Below are positions 34,362-42,744 of a stretch of 64,000 nt of DNA, one piece after another. Numbering within the stretch: the stretch's first letter is position 1; each line of letters starts with the position of its first letter. Origin of the DNA: PALSA-612 sp963776735 (lineage in GTDB: Bacteria; Actinomycetota; Thermoleophilia; Gaiellales; Gaiellaceae); assembly GCA_963776735.1 (NCBI GenBank), contig CAVZNV010000005.1, positions 1-64,000 on the forward strand, read 5' to 3'. Made by a program: the position numbers and the translations under genes. Under the pieces are notes generated by a model. The model had not been told where the DNA came from. It saw only the letters and a program-made list of their open reading frames with translations, and did not search any database.

Positions 34362-34922
34362 GTGTCCAGGCGGATTCGGTGGATCGTGGCCTTGACGGCC
34401 GGAGCGATCGCGATCGCCGCGACCAGTGCGGCGGTGCTCGCCCGGTCGTCGGGGACGTACACGAACCACGTGATCCAGCCGACCGGCTTCGTGTCGAACG
34501 GCAACCACGCCGCGCCGGCGCAGTCGGCCTCCGACTGGCTCGCCTACGGCAAGACGGCGACGTGGACGTTCTCGGAGCTGTCCCAGCTCGGGCAGGCGAT
34601 GAAGGGCCAGGTCTACCTCAACGTGACCGCGCTGTCGGCCGGGGCGAACTGGGGTGCCGGCTTCGGCACCGACGTGAAGGTGGTCGTCAAGGGCATCGGC
34701 ACAGCCACGCTGACCTCGCACCTGACGAACCCCTGGCGCCCGCACATGGCGTACAACGACGAGGCGGGCATCGGCTGGACGTCGTACGCGACGATCCAGG
34801 TTCCCAACTCGGTCTGGGTCGGGGCGAGCTCACTGACCGTCAGCCTGACGCCGCTGGCGTCGGGCAACCATGTCGGCGTCGACCAGGGGTCGATGTCGAT
34901 CGGCTACGGCACGACGCCGTAG
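34362..34922 (+). CDS. Secreted protein of unknown function
   Basis: 186 residues: signal peptide about 1-29, then a Gly/Ser/Thr-rich domain with many aromatic residues and no cysteine. I do not recognise the family. The GTG at 34362 is preceded by GGAGGAGG with wide spacing (13 bases). It stands alone after the hydrogenase operon and ends in a strong terminator. Possibly a carbohydrate-binding or adhesive beta-sandwich, but this is a guess from composition. Confidence 0.6.
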   Translation: MSRRIRWIVALTAGAIAIAATSAAVLARSSGTYTNHVIQPTGFVSNGNHAAPAQSASDWLAYGKTATWTFSELSQLGQAMKGQVYLNVTALSAGANWGAGFGTDVKVVVKGIGTATLTSHLTNPWRPHMAYNDEAGIGWTSYATIQVPNSVWVGASSLTVSLTPLASGNHVGVDQGSMSIGYGTTP

Positions 34923-34932
34923 CCACGCGCCG

Positions 34933-34970
34933 CTCGCCGTGAGGCTCGTCCGCTCCGGCCTCACGGCGAG
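34933..34970. terminator. Bidirectional hairpin terminator
   Basis: Perfect 12-bp stem CTCGCCGTGAGG / CCTCACGGCGAG with a 14-base loop, between convergent genes ending at 34922 and 34979. Confidence 0.75.
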
Positions 34971-34978
34971 AATGGCGC

Positions 34979-35434
34979 TCAGGCCGTACCGGCGAACAGT
35001 GCGCGCAGGTCGAGCGAGGTCGCGTGCGTGTCCGACGCGAGCGACACGTATCTCCGCGCCAGCGCGTCCTTCCCGGCCCCGAGCACCGTGCTGATCAGGC
35101 CGAGCGCTTCGGCGAACTCCGACGGATCGACGCCTTCGAGGACGCGCGACCAGGTCGCTTCCTCGAGGGCGTTGAAGGCCGTCTGGACCTCCGACAGGTC
35201 GTAGCCTGCCGCGAACCGCTCCTCGGCGACCCGTCGCGCATAGTCGACGATCGGGACCAGGTTCTTCGTCGCGATCCCGTCCACCAGTTGGTCGAAGAGG
35301 ATGCTCAGTCGTTCCTGTACTTCGCCCGAGCCGGCCGAGTCGTAGTGGCGGGCGTGCATCCGCGCCAGCGACGTCTCGGCCGCCTCGAGGATCGGTTCAC
35401 GTTCGCCTGCGAGAAACGCCGCCGTATCGGCCAT
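34979..35434 (-). CDS. RsbRD N-terminal-like (RsbT co-antagonist) domain protein
   Basis: 151 residues, all alpha, matching the RsbRD_N type sensor domain (segments LLARMHARHY, YARRVAEERFAAGYDLSEVQTAFNALEE). In Bacillus this domain is the N-terminal part of stressosome proteins; in actinobacteria it also occurs alone or before kinases. No STAS domain here. It would act as a small stress sensor or partner; there is no obvious partner in the window. Start at 35434 by homology. Confidence 0.65.
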   Translation of the reverse strand: MADTAAFLAGEREPILEAAETSLARMHARHYDSAGSGEVQERLSILFDQLVDGIATKNLVPIVDYARRVAEERFAAGYDLSEVQTAFNALEEATWSRVLEGVDPSEFAEALGLISTVLGAGKDALARRYVSLASDTHATSLDLRALFAGTA

Positions 35435-35495
35435 CTCAACTGCCTCCTCGTCGCGCCGGCAAGGACCGAAGAATCGTAGTCTGGTCGCCTTGGGC

Positions 35496-35945
35496 ATGCT
35501 CGTGATCGGGATCGGGAACGCCTGGCGGAGCGACGACGCCGCCGGGCTCGCGGTCGCGCGCGTGCTGGAGGAGTCACCTCCGCCGGGAGTCGAGGTGCTC
35601 GCGCGCGAGGGCGAGCCGACCGAGCTGATCGACGTCTGGGCCGACGCAGAAGCGGTCTGGCTCGTCGACGCGGTCTCCTCCGGCGCACCGCCGGGCACCG
35701 TCCACCGCCTGGATGCGAGCGCCGAGCCCTTGCCGGCGGCGCTGTTCCGCGTCTCGAGCCACCTGGTCGGACTCGCCGAGGCGGTCGAGCTGGCCCGCGC
35801 GCTCGGCCGGCTGCCCGGGCGGGTAATCGTCTTCGGGATCGAGGGTGCGCGTTTTGAGGCGGGCGAAGGCGTGAGCCCGGAGGTGGTCGACGCGGTCGAC
35901 CGCGTCGCCGCAGCGATTCGCGAAGAGGCTCAGGAGGCGCAGTAG
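35496..35945 (+). CDS. Hydrogenase maturation protease (HycI/HyaD/HoxW family)
   Basis: Nickel-dependent endopeptidase that trims the C-terminal tail of the hydrogenase large subunit. 149 residues. Ni-binding acidic residue in IGIGNAWRSDD (near 3-13), a second in LVDAVSSG (near 55) and the conserved His in SSHLVGLAE (near 87). The large subunit upstream keeps a tail after DPCxxCxxH, which fits. A TTG at 35490 is the alternative start. It overlaps the convergent serine hydrolase gene by 16 bases. No hypABCDEF genes are nearby. Confidence 0.9.
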   Translation: MLVIGIGNAWRSDDAAGLAVARVLEESPPPGVEVLAREGEPTELIDVWADAEAVWLVDAVSSGAPPGTVHRLDASAEPLPAALFRVSSHLVGLAEAVELARALGRLPGRVIVFGIEGARFEAGEGVSPEVVDAVDRVAAAIREEAQEAQ

Positions 35946-37075
35946 AGCCGGTTCAGCGCCGTCTGCGTCGCCGTGTCGCTGCGCCCGTCGGCGGTGTGGC
36001 CGTTCAGCAGGAGCACGGCCACGCGTCGGCCGTCTCCCGACACGAACACGCTCGTCGAGAATCCGGCGCCGGCGCCCTCGTGCCCGTAGGCGACACCCGC
36101 GCAGCCGCTCCCGTCGACCCCGATGCCGAGGCCGTAGTTTCCGCTGGCACTCGACGGCGTCTCGAGCGCCTGCAGCTCGGCCGGCGGCAGCAGCTTCCCT
36201 TGCATCAGCCCGACGAGGAACCGCGCCTCGTCCCGGGCGTCGGACACGATGCCGCCGTTGGCGCCGAGACCGCCCGTCCAGCGCGTGGTGTCGGTGAGCG
36301 CTCCATTCGCGGCGACGCCGTATCCGTGGACGTGCGGCCCGGCGATCGAGGCGTGCGGGTCGTACGCAGCCGTCGTCAGGTGGAGCCGGTCGACGATCCG
36401 GCGACGGACGAGCGTGGCCAGGCTCGCACCGCCCACCTTCTCCTCGACGAGGCCGGCGACGATGTAGCCGATGTTCGAGTAGTGGTACGCGGTTCCGGGT
36501 GTGGACAGAAGCGGCAGGGCGGCGGCGAAGTCGACCCAGAGCCGGGGCGAGAACTCGTAGGCGGGATCGCGCTTCACGTGCTCGTAAAGCGCCGTCAGCC
36601 GCGCGCGAAGCGCGGGGTTCTTCACCTTCGCGATGTACCGCGCCGGATCCCGAGCGATGTCGTTCGTGTCGATCATCCCGCTCGTGTGGTCGAGAAGCTC
36701 GCGGAGGGTGATCCGGTTGCCGTAGGGGAGGAGGCCTGGCAGCCGCCGCGCAACCGTGTCGGCAAGACCGAGCCTGTGCTCGGCCACGAGCTGGAGCATC
36801 AGTACCGCGGTCCACGCCTTGCTGACGCTCTCGAGCCGCATCCGCGCGTCGGGCTTCATCCGTTCGCCGGTCTTCACGTTCGCAAGGCCGGCCGCGCCGA
36901 CCCAGACGCCGTGTGGGCCGGCGACGTACGCCGTCCCGCCGGGCGCGATCCGGCCCGTGCCGATCACGAGTCCGTCGAGGATCCGCTGCAGATCGGGGCG
37001 GGCAGGCGCCGCGGGCTGGGCAAGGCCGGCCACGGCGGCCAGTGCGACGACGACGGCGAGCCCGAGCCGCCGCAT
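35930..37075 (-). CDS. Secreted serine hydrolase (beta-lactamase class C / DD-peptidase fold), copy 1
   Basis: 381 residues with a signal peptide (about 1-25). Active-site SVSK at 83-86, YSN at 199-201, and HEGAG near 330 replacing the KTG box, as in many EstB-like and D-aminopeptidase-like members. Likely hydrolyses an ester or peptide outside the cell; substrate unknown. The second copy at 42745 shares the same architecture (ARPxLQxxLDGLV start, GGTAYVAGPHGVW block). Its start lies five bases after the stop of the diphosphoglycerate-synthetase-like gene. Confidence 0.85.
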   Translation of the reverse strand: MRRLGLAVVVALAAVAGLAQPAAPARPDLQRILDGLVIGTGRIAPGGTAYVAGPHGVWVGAAGLANVKTGERMKPDARMRLESVSKAWTAVLMLQLVAEHRLGLADTVARRLPGLLPYGNRITLRELLDHTSGMIDTNDIARDPARYIAKVKNPALRARLTALYEHVKRDPAYEFSPRLWVDFAAALPLLSTPGTAYHYSNIGYIVAGLVEEKVGGASLATLVRRRIVDRLHLTTAAYDPHASIAGPHVHGYGVAANGALTDTTRWTGGLGANGGIVSDARDEARFLVGLMQGKLLPPAELQALETPSSASGNYGLGIGVDGSGCAGVAYGHEGAGAGFSTSVFVSGDGRRVAVLLLNGHTADGRSDTATQTALNRLYCAS

Positions 37076-37079
37076 CGCC

Positions 37080-38429
37080 TCAGGACGCCGTGGCGAGCGA
37101 CTCGCGCTCGATCCCCGCAAGCGAGGCGATCGGCGCAAGTACGTCGACGAGATTCGGACGTCCGATCTCGTCCAGCTCGTAGCGCACATGACGGATCGGA
37201 TGCCGCGACTCGATCAGGCGCCCGAGGTCGACAGGGGTCCCGCTGACGACGACGTCGCAGTCCGTCGCGTTGATCGTCGCCTCGAGCTCCGCGAGCTGTT
37301 CGTCGCCGTAGCCCATCGCCGGCAGCACCGCGCCGATGTGCGGATAGTCCACGAACACGCGCGCGATCGAGCCGACCGCGGTCGCCCGCGGGTCGACGCG
37401 CAGCGCTGCGCCTTCGCGCTCGGCCGCGACGGTCGCCGCGCCGAACGGCATGCCGCCGTGCGTGATCGTCGGTCCGTCCTCGACGCAGAGGACGCAGCGG
37501 CCGGCGAGCGGCGGGCCGTCCTCGAGCGTGACCGGCGAGGCCGCCCGCACGATCGTCGCCTCCGGGTTCACGAGCGCCACGTCGCGCTCGACCCGCTCGA
37601 TCGCCTCGATGCCGGCGCTGTCGACCTTGTTCACGACAACCACGTCCGCGAGGCGCAGGTTGGTCTCGCCCGGGTGGTAGTGCAGCTCCTGCCCGGCGCG
37701 AAGAGGATCGACGACGACCACCAGCAGGTCGGGCCGGAAGAAGGGGAAGTCGTTGTTGCCGCCGTCCCAGAGGATCACGTCGGCCTCGGACTCGGCGAGG
37801 GCCAGGATCGCCGCGTAGTCGACACCCGCGTAGACGGTCATGCCGAGCTCGACCGGGCCTTCGTACTCCTCGCGCTCCTCGATCGTCGGGTGCGCGGCGT
37901 CGATGTCGGCCAGGCTCGCGAACCGCTGCACGCGCATCGCCTCGAGGTCGCCGTACGGCATCGGATGCCGGACGAGGGCGACCCGCAGACCGGCGTCGAG
38001 CAGGATGCTGCCCATCCGCCGGCTCGTCTGGCTCTTGCCCGACCCCGTGCGGACCGCGCAGACCGCGACGACGGGCTTCGTCGATTCGAGCATCGTCGTC
38101 CTCGGTCCGAGCAGCCGGAAGTCGGCGCCCGCCGCGAGCGCGGTCGACGCCTTGTGCATGACCTCGTCGTGCGAGAGGTCGGAGTACGCGAGCACGACCT
38201 CGTCGACGTCCTCGTCGGCGATGAGCTGCGTGAGGTCCGGCTCGGGTACGACCGGGATTCCGTCCGGATAGAGCGGCCCGGCGAGTGGGGCGGGGTAGCA
38301 GCGGTGGTCGATGCCGGGGATCTGCGCCGCCGTGAACGCGACGACACGCGACTCGGGGTCGTCCCGGAAGAGGACGTTGAAATCGTGGAAGTCGCGCCCG
38401 CCGGCGCCCATGATCACGACGTTCGTCAT
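37080..38429 (-). CDS. Cyclic 2,3-diphosphoglycerate synthetase-like GTPase
   Basis: 449 residues with MGAGGRDFHDFN at the N-terminus, a P-loop VRTGSGKSQTSR near 126-137, a WDGGNNDFPFF block near 221 and VVNKVDSAG near 265. These match the family annotated as cyclic 2,3-diphosphoglycerate synthetase, named after a methanogen enzyme that makes an intracellular osmolyte; most bacterial members are untested and may do other chemistry. It overlaps the tryptophanase-family gene by four bases (ATGA), so the two are cotranslated. Confidence 0.85.
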   Translation of the reverse strand: MTNVVIMGAGGRDFHDFNVLFRDDPESRVVAFTAAQIPGIDHRCYPAPLAGPLYPDGIPVVPEPDLTQLIADEDVDEVVLAYSDLSHDEVMHKASTALAAGADFRLLGPRTTMLESTKPVVAVCAVRTGSGKSQTSRRMGSILLDAGLRVALVRHPMPYGDLEAMRVQRFASLADIDAAHPTIEEREEYEGPVELGMTVYAGVDYAAILALAESEADVILWDGGNNDFPFFRPDLLVVVVDPLRAGQELHYHPGETNLRLADVVVVNKVDSAGIEAIERVERDVALVNPEATIVRAASPVTLEDGPPLAGRCVLCVEDGPTITHGGMPFGAATVAAEREGAALRVDPRATAVGSIARVFVDYPHIGAVLPAMGYGDEQLAELEATINATDCDVVVSGTPVDLGRLIESRHPIRHVRYELDEIGRPNLVDVLAPIASLAGIERESLATAS

Positions 38430-39835
38430 CGACCCACCGCAAGCTCCGGGTGCAGGGCCTCGGCGCCCAGATCGGGATAGGCCTCAACGGGCTCGAAGCG
38501 GCCGAGGAAGAAGCGCAGGTGCTCCGGTTCGTAGGTAAACGCGAGCCCGGGGATCTCGTCCGCCCGCGCGCACACGCCGGCGACCACGTCGGCCACGTAG
38601 GCGAGGTGCTCCTGCGTGTAGACGCGGCGCGGAAGCGTGAGGCGCACGAGCTCGAGCCCGTCGTACGGCGCGCTGCCGTGCTGTCCGGAGACGATGCCGC
38701 GCTCCATCGAGCGGACGCCGCCCGCGAGGTAGAGCGCCGCCGCCAGTGACTGGGCCGGGAACTCCTCCTGCGGCACGCGACGGAGGATCCGCTTCGCATC
38801 GAGGAAGACCGCGTGGGCGCCGACGGGGACGACGGTGGGCACACCGTGCTCGGCGAGCAAGCCGCCGAGGTACACGGCCTGTGCGATCACGTGCCGCACC
38901 ATCGCCTCGTCGGCGGCCTCGCGGATCCCCTGAGCCAGCGCTTCCATGTCGTGACCGGCCATGCCGCCGTAGTGCGCGAAGCCCTCGTAGAGCACGAGCT
39001 CCTCGCGCGCCCGCTCGGCAAGCAGGTCGTCGTTGAGGGCCAGGAAGCCGCCGATGGGGACGAAATGGTCCTTCTTGGACGAGAAGACGGCGCCGTCGGA
39101 GAGGCTCGCGAGCTCGCGGATCAGCTCGCCGAAGTCGCGTCCGGCCTGTCCCGGCTCGCGGTCCTGGATGAAGACGGCGTTCTCGGACATCCGTGTCGCG
39201 TCGAGGATCAGCGGGACGCCGTACTCGGCGGTCAGCGCCCGGACGGCCCGGAGGTTGTCGAGCGAGAACGGCTGGCCGCCGGCCATGTTCAGGCAGGCCT
39301 CCTGTCGGACGAAGGCGATCCGCTCCCGCCCCAGCTCGTGCAGCACGCGCTCGAGCGCCACCAGGTCGATGTTCCCCTTGAACGGAGAGAAGGCCTCGGG
39401 ATCGCTCGCCTCGGGCACCGAGACGTCGCGCCAGAGCCCGCCGGCGAGCTCGACGTGAGCGCGCGAGGTCGTGAAGTAGAGGTTCGACGGCACGACCAGG
39501 CCCGGGTGGACGAGGATCTTCGCCAGCAGATGCTCGGCGCCGCGGCCCTGGTGCGTCGGGATCAGGTGGCGATACCCGTAGACCTCGTGCATCGCCGCCT
39601 CGAGCCGGAAGTAACTGCGCGACCCAGCGTAGGCCTCGTCTCCGAGCTCCATCGCGGCGCGCTGCTCCTGCGACATGGCGGACGTACCGCTGTCCGTGAG
39701 CAGGTCGACGAAGACGTCGTCGGAGCGGAGCAGGAACGTGTTCCAGCCCGCCTCCTCGATCGCCTCCCGCCGCCGCACCGGGTCAGCCAGCGAGATCGGC
39801 TCGACGACCTTGATCTTCCAGGGCGGAGGATTCAC
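38426..39835 (-). CDS. tnaA: Tryptophanase / tyrosine phenol-lyase family PLP enzyme
   Basis: Beta-eliminating lyase releasing pyruvate, ammonia and indole or phenol from aromatic amino acids. 469 residues. Family blocks: WNTFLLRSDDVFVDLLTDSG near 25-45, IPTHQGRGAEH near 90, the PLP lysine K255 in FSSKKDHFVPIGG, and SGQHGSAPYDG near 400. Choosing between tryptophan and tyrosine as substrate is not possible by eye. The start is the GTG at 39835; the frame extends 18 codons upstream without homology. No TnaB permease or TnaC leader is visible; the partner is the GTPase gene it overlaps. Confidence 0.87.
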   Translation of the reverse strand: MNPPPWKIKVVEPISLADPVRRREAIEEAGWNTFLLRSDDVFVDLLTDSGTSAMSQEQRAAMELGDEAYAGSRSYFRLEAAMHEVYGYRHLIPTHQGRGAEHLLAKILVHPGLVVPSNLYFTTSRAHVELAGGLWRDVSVPEASDPEAFSPFKGNIDLVALERVLHELGRERIAFVRQEACLNMAGGQPFSLDNLRAVRALTAEYGVPLILDATRMSENAVFIQDREPGQAGRDFGELIRELASLSDGAVFSSKKDHFVPIGGFLALNDDLLAERAREELVLYEGFAHYGGMAGHDMEALAQGIREAADEAMVRHVIAQAVYLGGLLAEHGVPTVVPVGAHAVFLDAKRILRRVPQEEFPAQSLAAALYLAGGVRSMERGIVSGQHGSAPYDGLELVRLTLPRRVYTQEHLAYVADVVAGVCARADEIPGLAFTYEPEHLRFFLGRFEPVEAYPDLGAEALHPELAVGR

Positions 39836-39901
39836 GGCTCCATCGTCGGCCGCGGCCGCGCCCGGAACATCCGAGGCACCGCCGACCACCCGTGCGGGGA
39901 A

Positions 39902-40726
39902 CTACGCAGCTTCGTGAAGCGCCACGAGCCGCGGCTCGCGCGCGAGCCGCTGCAGCGCCTGCCGCTCGAGCCGGGCCGCCTCGTTGCGGGCCAGGCCGAG
40001 CCGGCGGCGCGCCTCCTCGGCGCACACGGGCTCCTGGTCGACGAGGCCGAAGCGGACCTCGATCAGTTGCCGCTCTCGCTCGGGCAGGTCGGCCACGGCC
40101 TCGCGCACCGTCGCCGCGGTGAGCCGGTCGGCGACTTCCTCGTAGGGGTCCGGCTCGCCGTCGGCGAGCGCCAGTCCCGGCGCGGCATCGTCGCCGGAGC
40201 CGCCGTCGAGGCTCGCGACCACCCGCGCCGCGTTCCGCACCTCGCGCATCTGCCGGACCGAAAGGCCTGCGCCGCGGGCGATCACGTCGTCGTCGGGCCG
40301 CTCACCCTGCTGCACCGACGTCTGTTCGGCGCGCGCGACCTTCTGCACACGCTGCGTCATGTGGGTCGGGAGCCGGATCAGGCGCGCCCGGTTGTCGATC
40401 CCGCGCCGGATCGCCTGCCGGATCCACCACGTGGCGTAGGTGGAGAACTTGTAGCCCCTGCGCCAGTCGAATTTCTCGACGGCGCGGATCAGCCCGAGCG
40501 TCCCGTCCTGGATCAGGTCGAGGAGGGGGACGTCGTAGCCCTGGTAGTGCTTGGCGATCGAGACGACGAGCCGCAGGTTCGCGTTCACGACCCGGTCGCG
40601 AGCCTCTCGGTCGCCTCGTTCCACCCGGCGCATCAGCTCGACCTCCTGACGGCGCGTCAGCAACGGGTAGCGGGAGATCTCCGAGAGGTAGCGGCGGAGC
40701 GAGTCGATGTCGTCGACGGTCGCCAT
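39902..40726 (-). CDS. RNA polymerase sigma factor, sigma70 group 2/3
   Basis: 274 residues with sigma regions 1.2 (DDIDSLRRYLSEI), 2 (NLRLVVSIAKHYQG, KFDWRRGYKFSTYATWWIRQAI), 3 and 4 (DLPERERQLIEVRFGL). Region 4 lacks a standard ending helix (NEAARLERQALQRL is present). It is shorter than the housekeeping sigma and likely an alternative, stationary-phase-type factor. Upstream lies a palindrome at 40782-40798. Confidence 0.9.
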   Translation of the reverse strand: MATVDDIDSLRRYLSEISRYPLLTRRQEVELMRRVERGDREARDRVVNANLRLVVSIAKHYQGYDVPLLDLIQDGTLGLIRAVEKFDWRRGYKFSTYATWWIRQAIRRGIDNRARLIRLPTHMTQRVQKVARAEQTSVQQGERPDDDVIARGAGLSVRQMREVRNAARVVASLDGGSGDDAAPGLALADGEPDPYEEVADRLTAATVREAVADLPERERQLIEVRFGLVDQEPVCAEEARRRLGLARNEAARLERQALQRLAREPRLVALHEAA

Positions 40727-40781
40727 GCGATCAGGATCCGCCGACCGACGCGCCTGAGCATCCGGGAAACCACCGACAGAC

Positions 40782-40798
40782 GGGAGAGGGAATCTCCC
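40782..40798. promoter_or_regulatory. Inverted repeat between sigma factor and divergent gene
   Basis: GGGAGA-GGGAA-TCTCCC, a perfect 6-5-6 inverted repeat 56 bases before the sigma factor start and 38 bases before the divergent gene. Possible operator; unrelated in sequence to the CTGCGG sites. Confidence 0.3.
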
Positions 40799-40835
40799 CG
40801 ATGCGATCGGCCGACCCCGGAGCCATGCTCGAGGC

Positions 40836-41411
40836 ATGAACACGCGCCAGGTGGACGACGCGGCCGGCCGGCTCCACGAGCTCGGCGTCGAGAGCGTCGA
40901 GGATCTCGTCCTCGCCGTCGTCGCCACGGGGCTCGCGCTCGCCGCGACGCAGGTCCGGCCCGTCCTGGCGATGCCCTTCCTCCTCGGCGCGGTCGGTGTC
41001 GGCTTCCTCGGCGTCCGTGCGTACGTGCGGCGGACGTTCCTCGTCGAGGACCTCGCCGCCGAGCCCGACGCGTACGGGATTCCCGCCGTGCGCCACTTCG
41101 GGCTGCGCGTGACCGCTCTCGACCACCGGCGCGGGCTCGCGCGCACGATCCGGGCGGAAGCCTGCCAACCGCGGTTCGTCCCCGTCCGGACCGAGCTCGG
41201 TCGCCTTGCGAGCCTGCTCGAGGACGGACGTCGTCGGGTCGATCCGTGTGCGCTCGTGACGTTCGAGCAGTGGCTGCGGGACCCGGGCGGCTCGTTCCGC
41301 AACCCGGAGGTTCCGGCAGCCGAGCTCGGTGCCCGCCTGCGGAGCCTGTTCGCGGCGCTCGAGGTCGAGCCCGCTGCGGAGCGCCCGCAACCGGATCAGC
41401 GTCTTCCCTGA
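40836..41411 (+). CDS. Two-TM membrane protein of unknown function
   Basis: 191 residues: an N-terminal helix, two hydrophobic segments (about 22-60, ATGLALAATQVRP and FLLGAVGVGFLG), then a soluble Arg/Leu-rich domain. Not recognised. Divergent from the sigma factor gene, so it may be regulated with it. Confidence 0.6.
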   Translation: MNTRQVDDAAGRLHELGVESVEDLVLAVVATGLALAATQVRPVLAMPFLLGAVGVGFLGVRAYVRRTFLVEDLAAEPDAYGIPAVRHFGLRVTALDHRRGLARTIRAEACQPRFVPVRTELGRLASLLEDGRRRVDPCALVTFEQWLRDPGGSFRNPEVPAAELGARLRSLFAALEVEPAAERPQPDQRLP

Positions 41412-41446
41412 GGCTCGCCGGCCCTTCGGCCCGGGAGACTCGCCCC

Positions 41447-41602
41447 ATGCGGACGAGGGTCCAACGCCCGCCGGCGGCGACGCGCGTGATGCGCACCGGC
41501 AAGACGAAGCGCGACCGAGCCTCGGGCGCGTGGGAAAACCACAGGCAGAACAAGGAATGGCGTCGATTCGAGGGCAAGCAGATACCGGAGGTGCCGAGAT
41601 GA
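41447..41602 (+). CDS. Small Arg-rich ORF overlapping the asnA start
   Basis: 51 codons; its TGA overlaps the asnA ATG as ATGA, which would couple the two. Very basic with many Arg, Lys and Gln, and lower GC than the flanks near its end. No clear RBS, so it may be chance. Confidence 0.3.
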   Translation: MRTRVQRPPAATRVMRTGKTKRDRASGAWENHRQNKEWRRFEGKQIPEVPR

Positions 41603-42744
41603 CCATGACCGTGTCGTCAGCGAAGGAAGCCGATCTCGCCGGCCCCGGCATCGGCGACTACGCCCAGCTCGAGCGCGTCCTGCCTTCCGACTATCGCGCG
41701 CTGCTCGGCCCGAAGGACACGATGCGCGCGCTGTACGAGGCGAAGCGGCTGATCGAGGAAGGCCTCTGCCGCCGGCTGAACCTCCTGCAGGTGCAAGTGC
41801 CGCTGATCGTCGACCATTCGAGCGGTGTCAACGACTACCTCGACCGCGACGGCTCGCGAACACCCGTGTCGTTCCACATCTCGAACGACCGCGACCTCCA
41901 CCCGATCGACGCCGAGGTCGTGCAGGCCGCGACGAAGTGGAAGCGCATGGCACTCCGCCAGTTCGGCATGGAGCCGGACGAAGGCCTGCTCACGGACATG
42001 CGGGCGGTACGCAAGGACTACTTCCTCGACCACGACCATTCCGCCTACGTCGACCAGTGGGACTGGGAGAAGGCGATCACGGCCGACCAGCGCACGCTCG
42101 CCTTCCTGACCGAGACGGTCCGGGCGATCTGGGCCACGCTCAAGGACGCCGAGACCTACCTCCGCGAGACCTATCCCGCGCTCGCCGACGACCGCTACCC
42201 ACCGCTGCCGGACGAGCTCCAGTTCGTGCACGCGGAGGACCTCCTCGCCGCCTACCCGAACCTGCCCCGCAAGCAGCGGGAGACGGCGATCCTCGAGGAG
42301 GCGCCCGCGCTCTTCATCTACGGGATCGGCTGGCCGCTCGCCGACGGGTACCCCCACGAGCTCCGCGCCGCCGACTACGACGACTGGTCGACCGAGACGG
42401 TCTCCGAGGACGGGCGGCCGATGCACGGCCTGAACGGCGACATCCTCGTCTGGAACCCGGTCACGCACCGGCGGCACGAGCTGATGTCAGGCGGTATCCG
42501 CGTCACGAAGGAGTCGCTCCGCCGCCAGCTCGAGCTGTCGGGACAGCTCGAGTTCCTCGAGCTCCCGTACCACCAGGCCATCCTCCGGGACGAGATCCCG
42601 CTCTCGATCGGCGCCGGCATCGGCCAGTCGCGGACGATGATGCTCCTGCTCCGGAAAGCGCACCTCGGCGAGGTGAGCGTCTCCGTCTGGCCGCAGGTGC
42701 TCAGGGACATCTGCGCCGACAAGGGCATCCCCGTCCTGGCCTGA
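41599..42744 (+). CDS. asnA: Aspartate-ammonia ligase (asparagine synthetase A)
   Basis: Makes asparagine from aspartate, ammonia and ATP; class II tRNA-synthetase-like fold, cytosolic. 381 residues, longer than the E. coli enzyme (330) because of an insert around residues 195-240. Motifs: QVPLIVDHSSGVND near 52, VSFHISNDRDLHPIDAEVVQ near 75-95, DHSAYVDQWDWEK near 138 and the C-terminal GAGIGQSRTMMLLL. RBS CGGAGG before the ATG at 41599. Confidence 0.93.
   Translation: MTMTVSSAKEADLAGPGIGDYAQLERVLPSDYRALLGPKDTMRALYEAKRLIEEGLCRRLNLLQVQVPLIVDHSSGVNDYLDRDGSRTPVSFHISNDRDLHPIDAEVVQAATKWKRMALRQFGMEPDEGLLTDMRAVRKDYFLDHDHSAYVDQWDWEKAITADQRTLAFLTETVRAIWATLKDAETYLRETYPALADDRYPPLPDELQFVHAEDLLAAYPNLPRKQRETAILEEAPALFIYGIGWPLADGYPHELRAADYDDWSTETVSEDGRPMHGLNGDILVWNPVTHRRHELMSGGIRVTKESLRRQLELSGQLEFLELPYHQAILRDEIPLSIGAGIGQSRTMMLLLRKAHLGEVSVSVWPQVLRDICADKGIPVLA

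Noticed and set aside
39892..39910. TGCG-N8-CGCA site upstream of the tryptophanase gene
   Set aside because: Overlaps the 3' end of the sigma factor gene and has one base more than the palindrome; too weak to claim.
36756..41602. Very long plus-strand frames over the cDPGS, tryptophanase and sigma genes
   Set aside because: Composition is Arg/Asp/Val-rich without domains; the opposite strand carries full-length known proteins.
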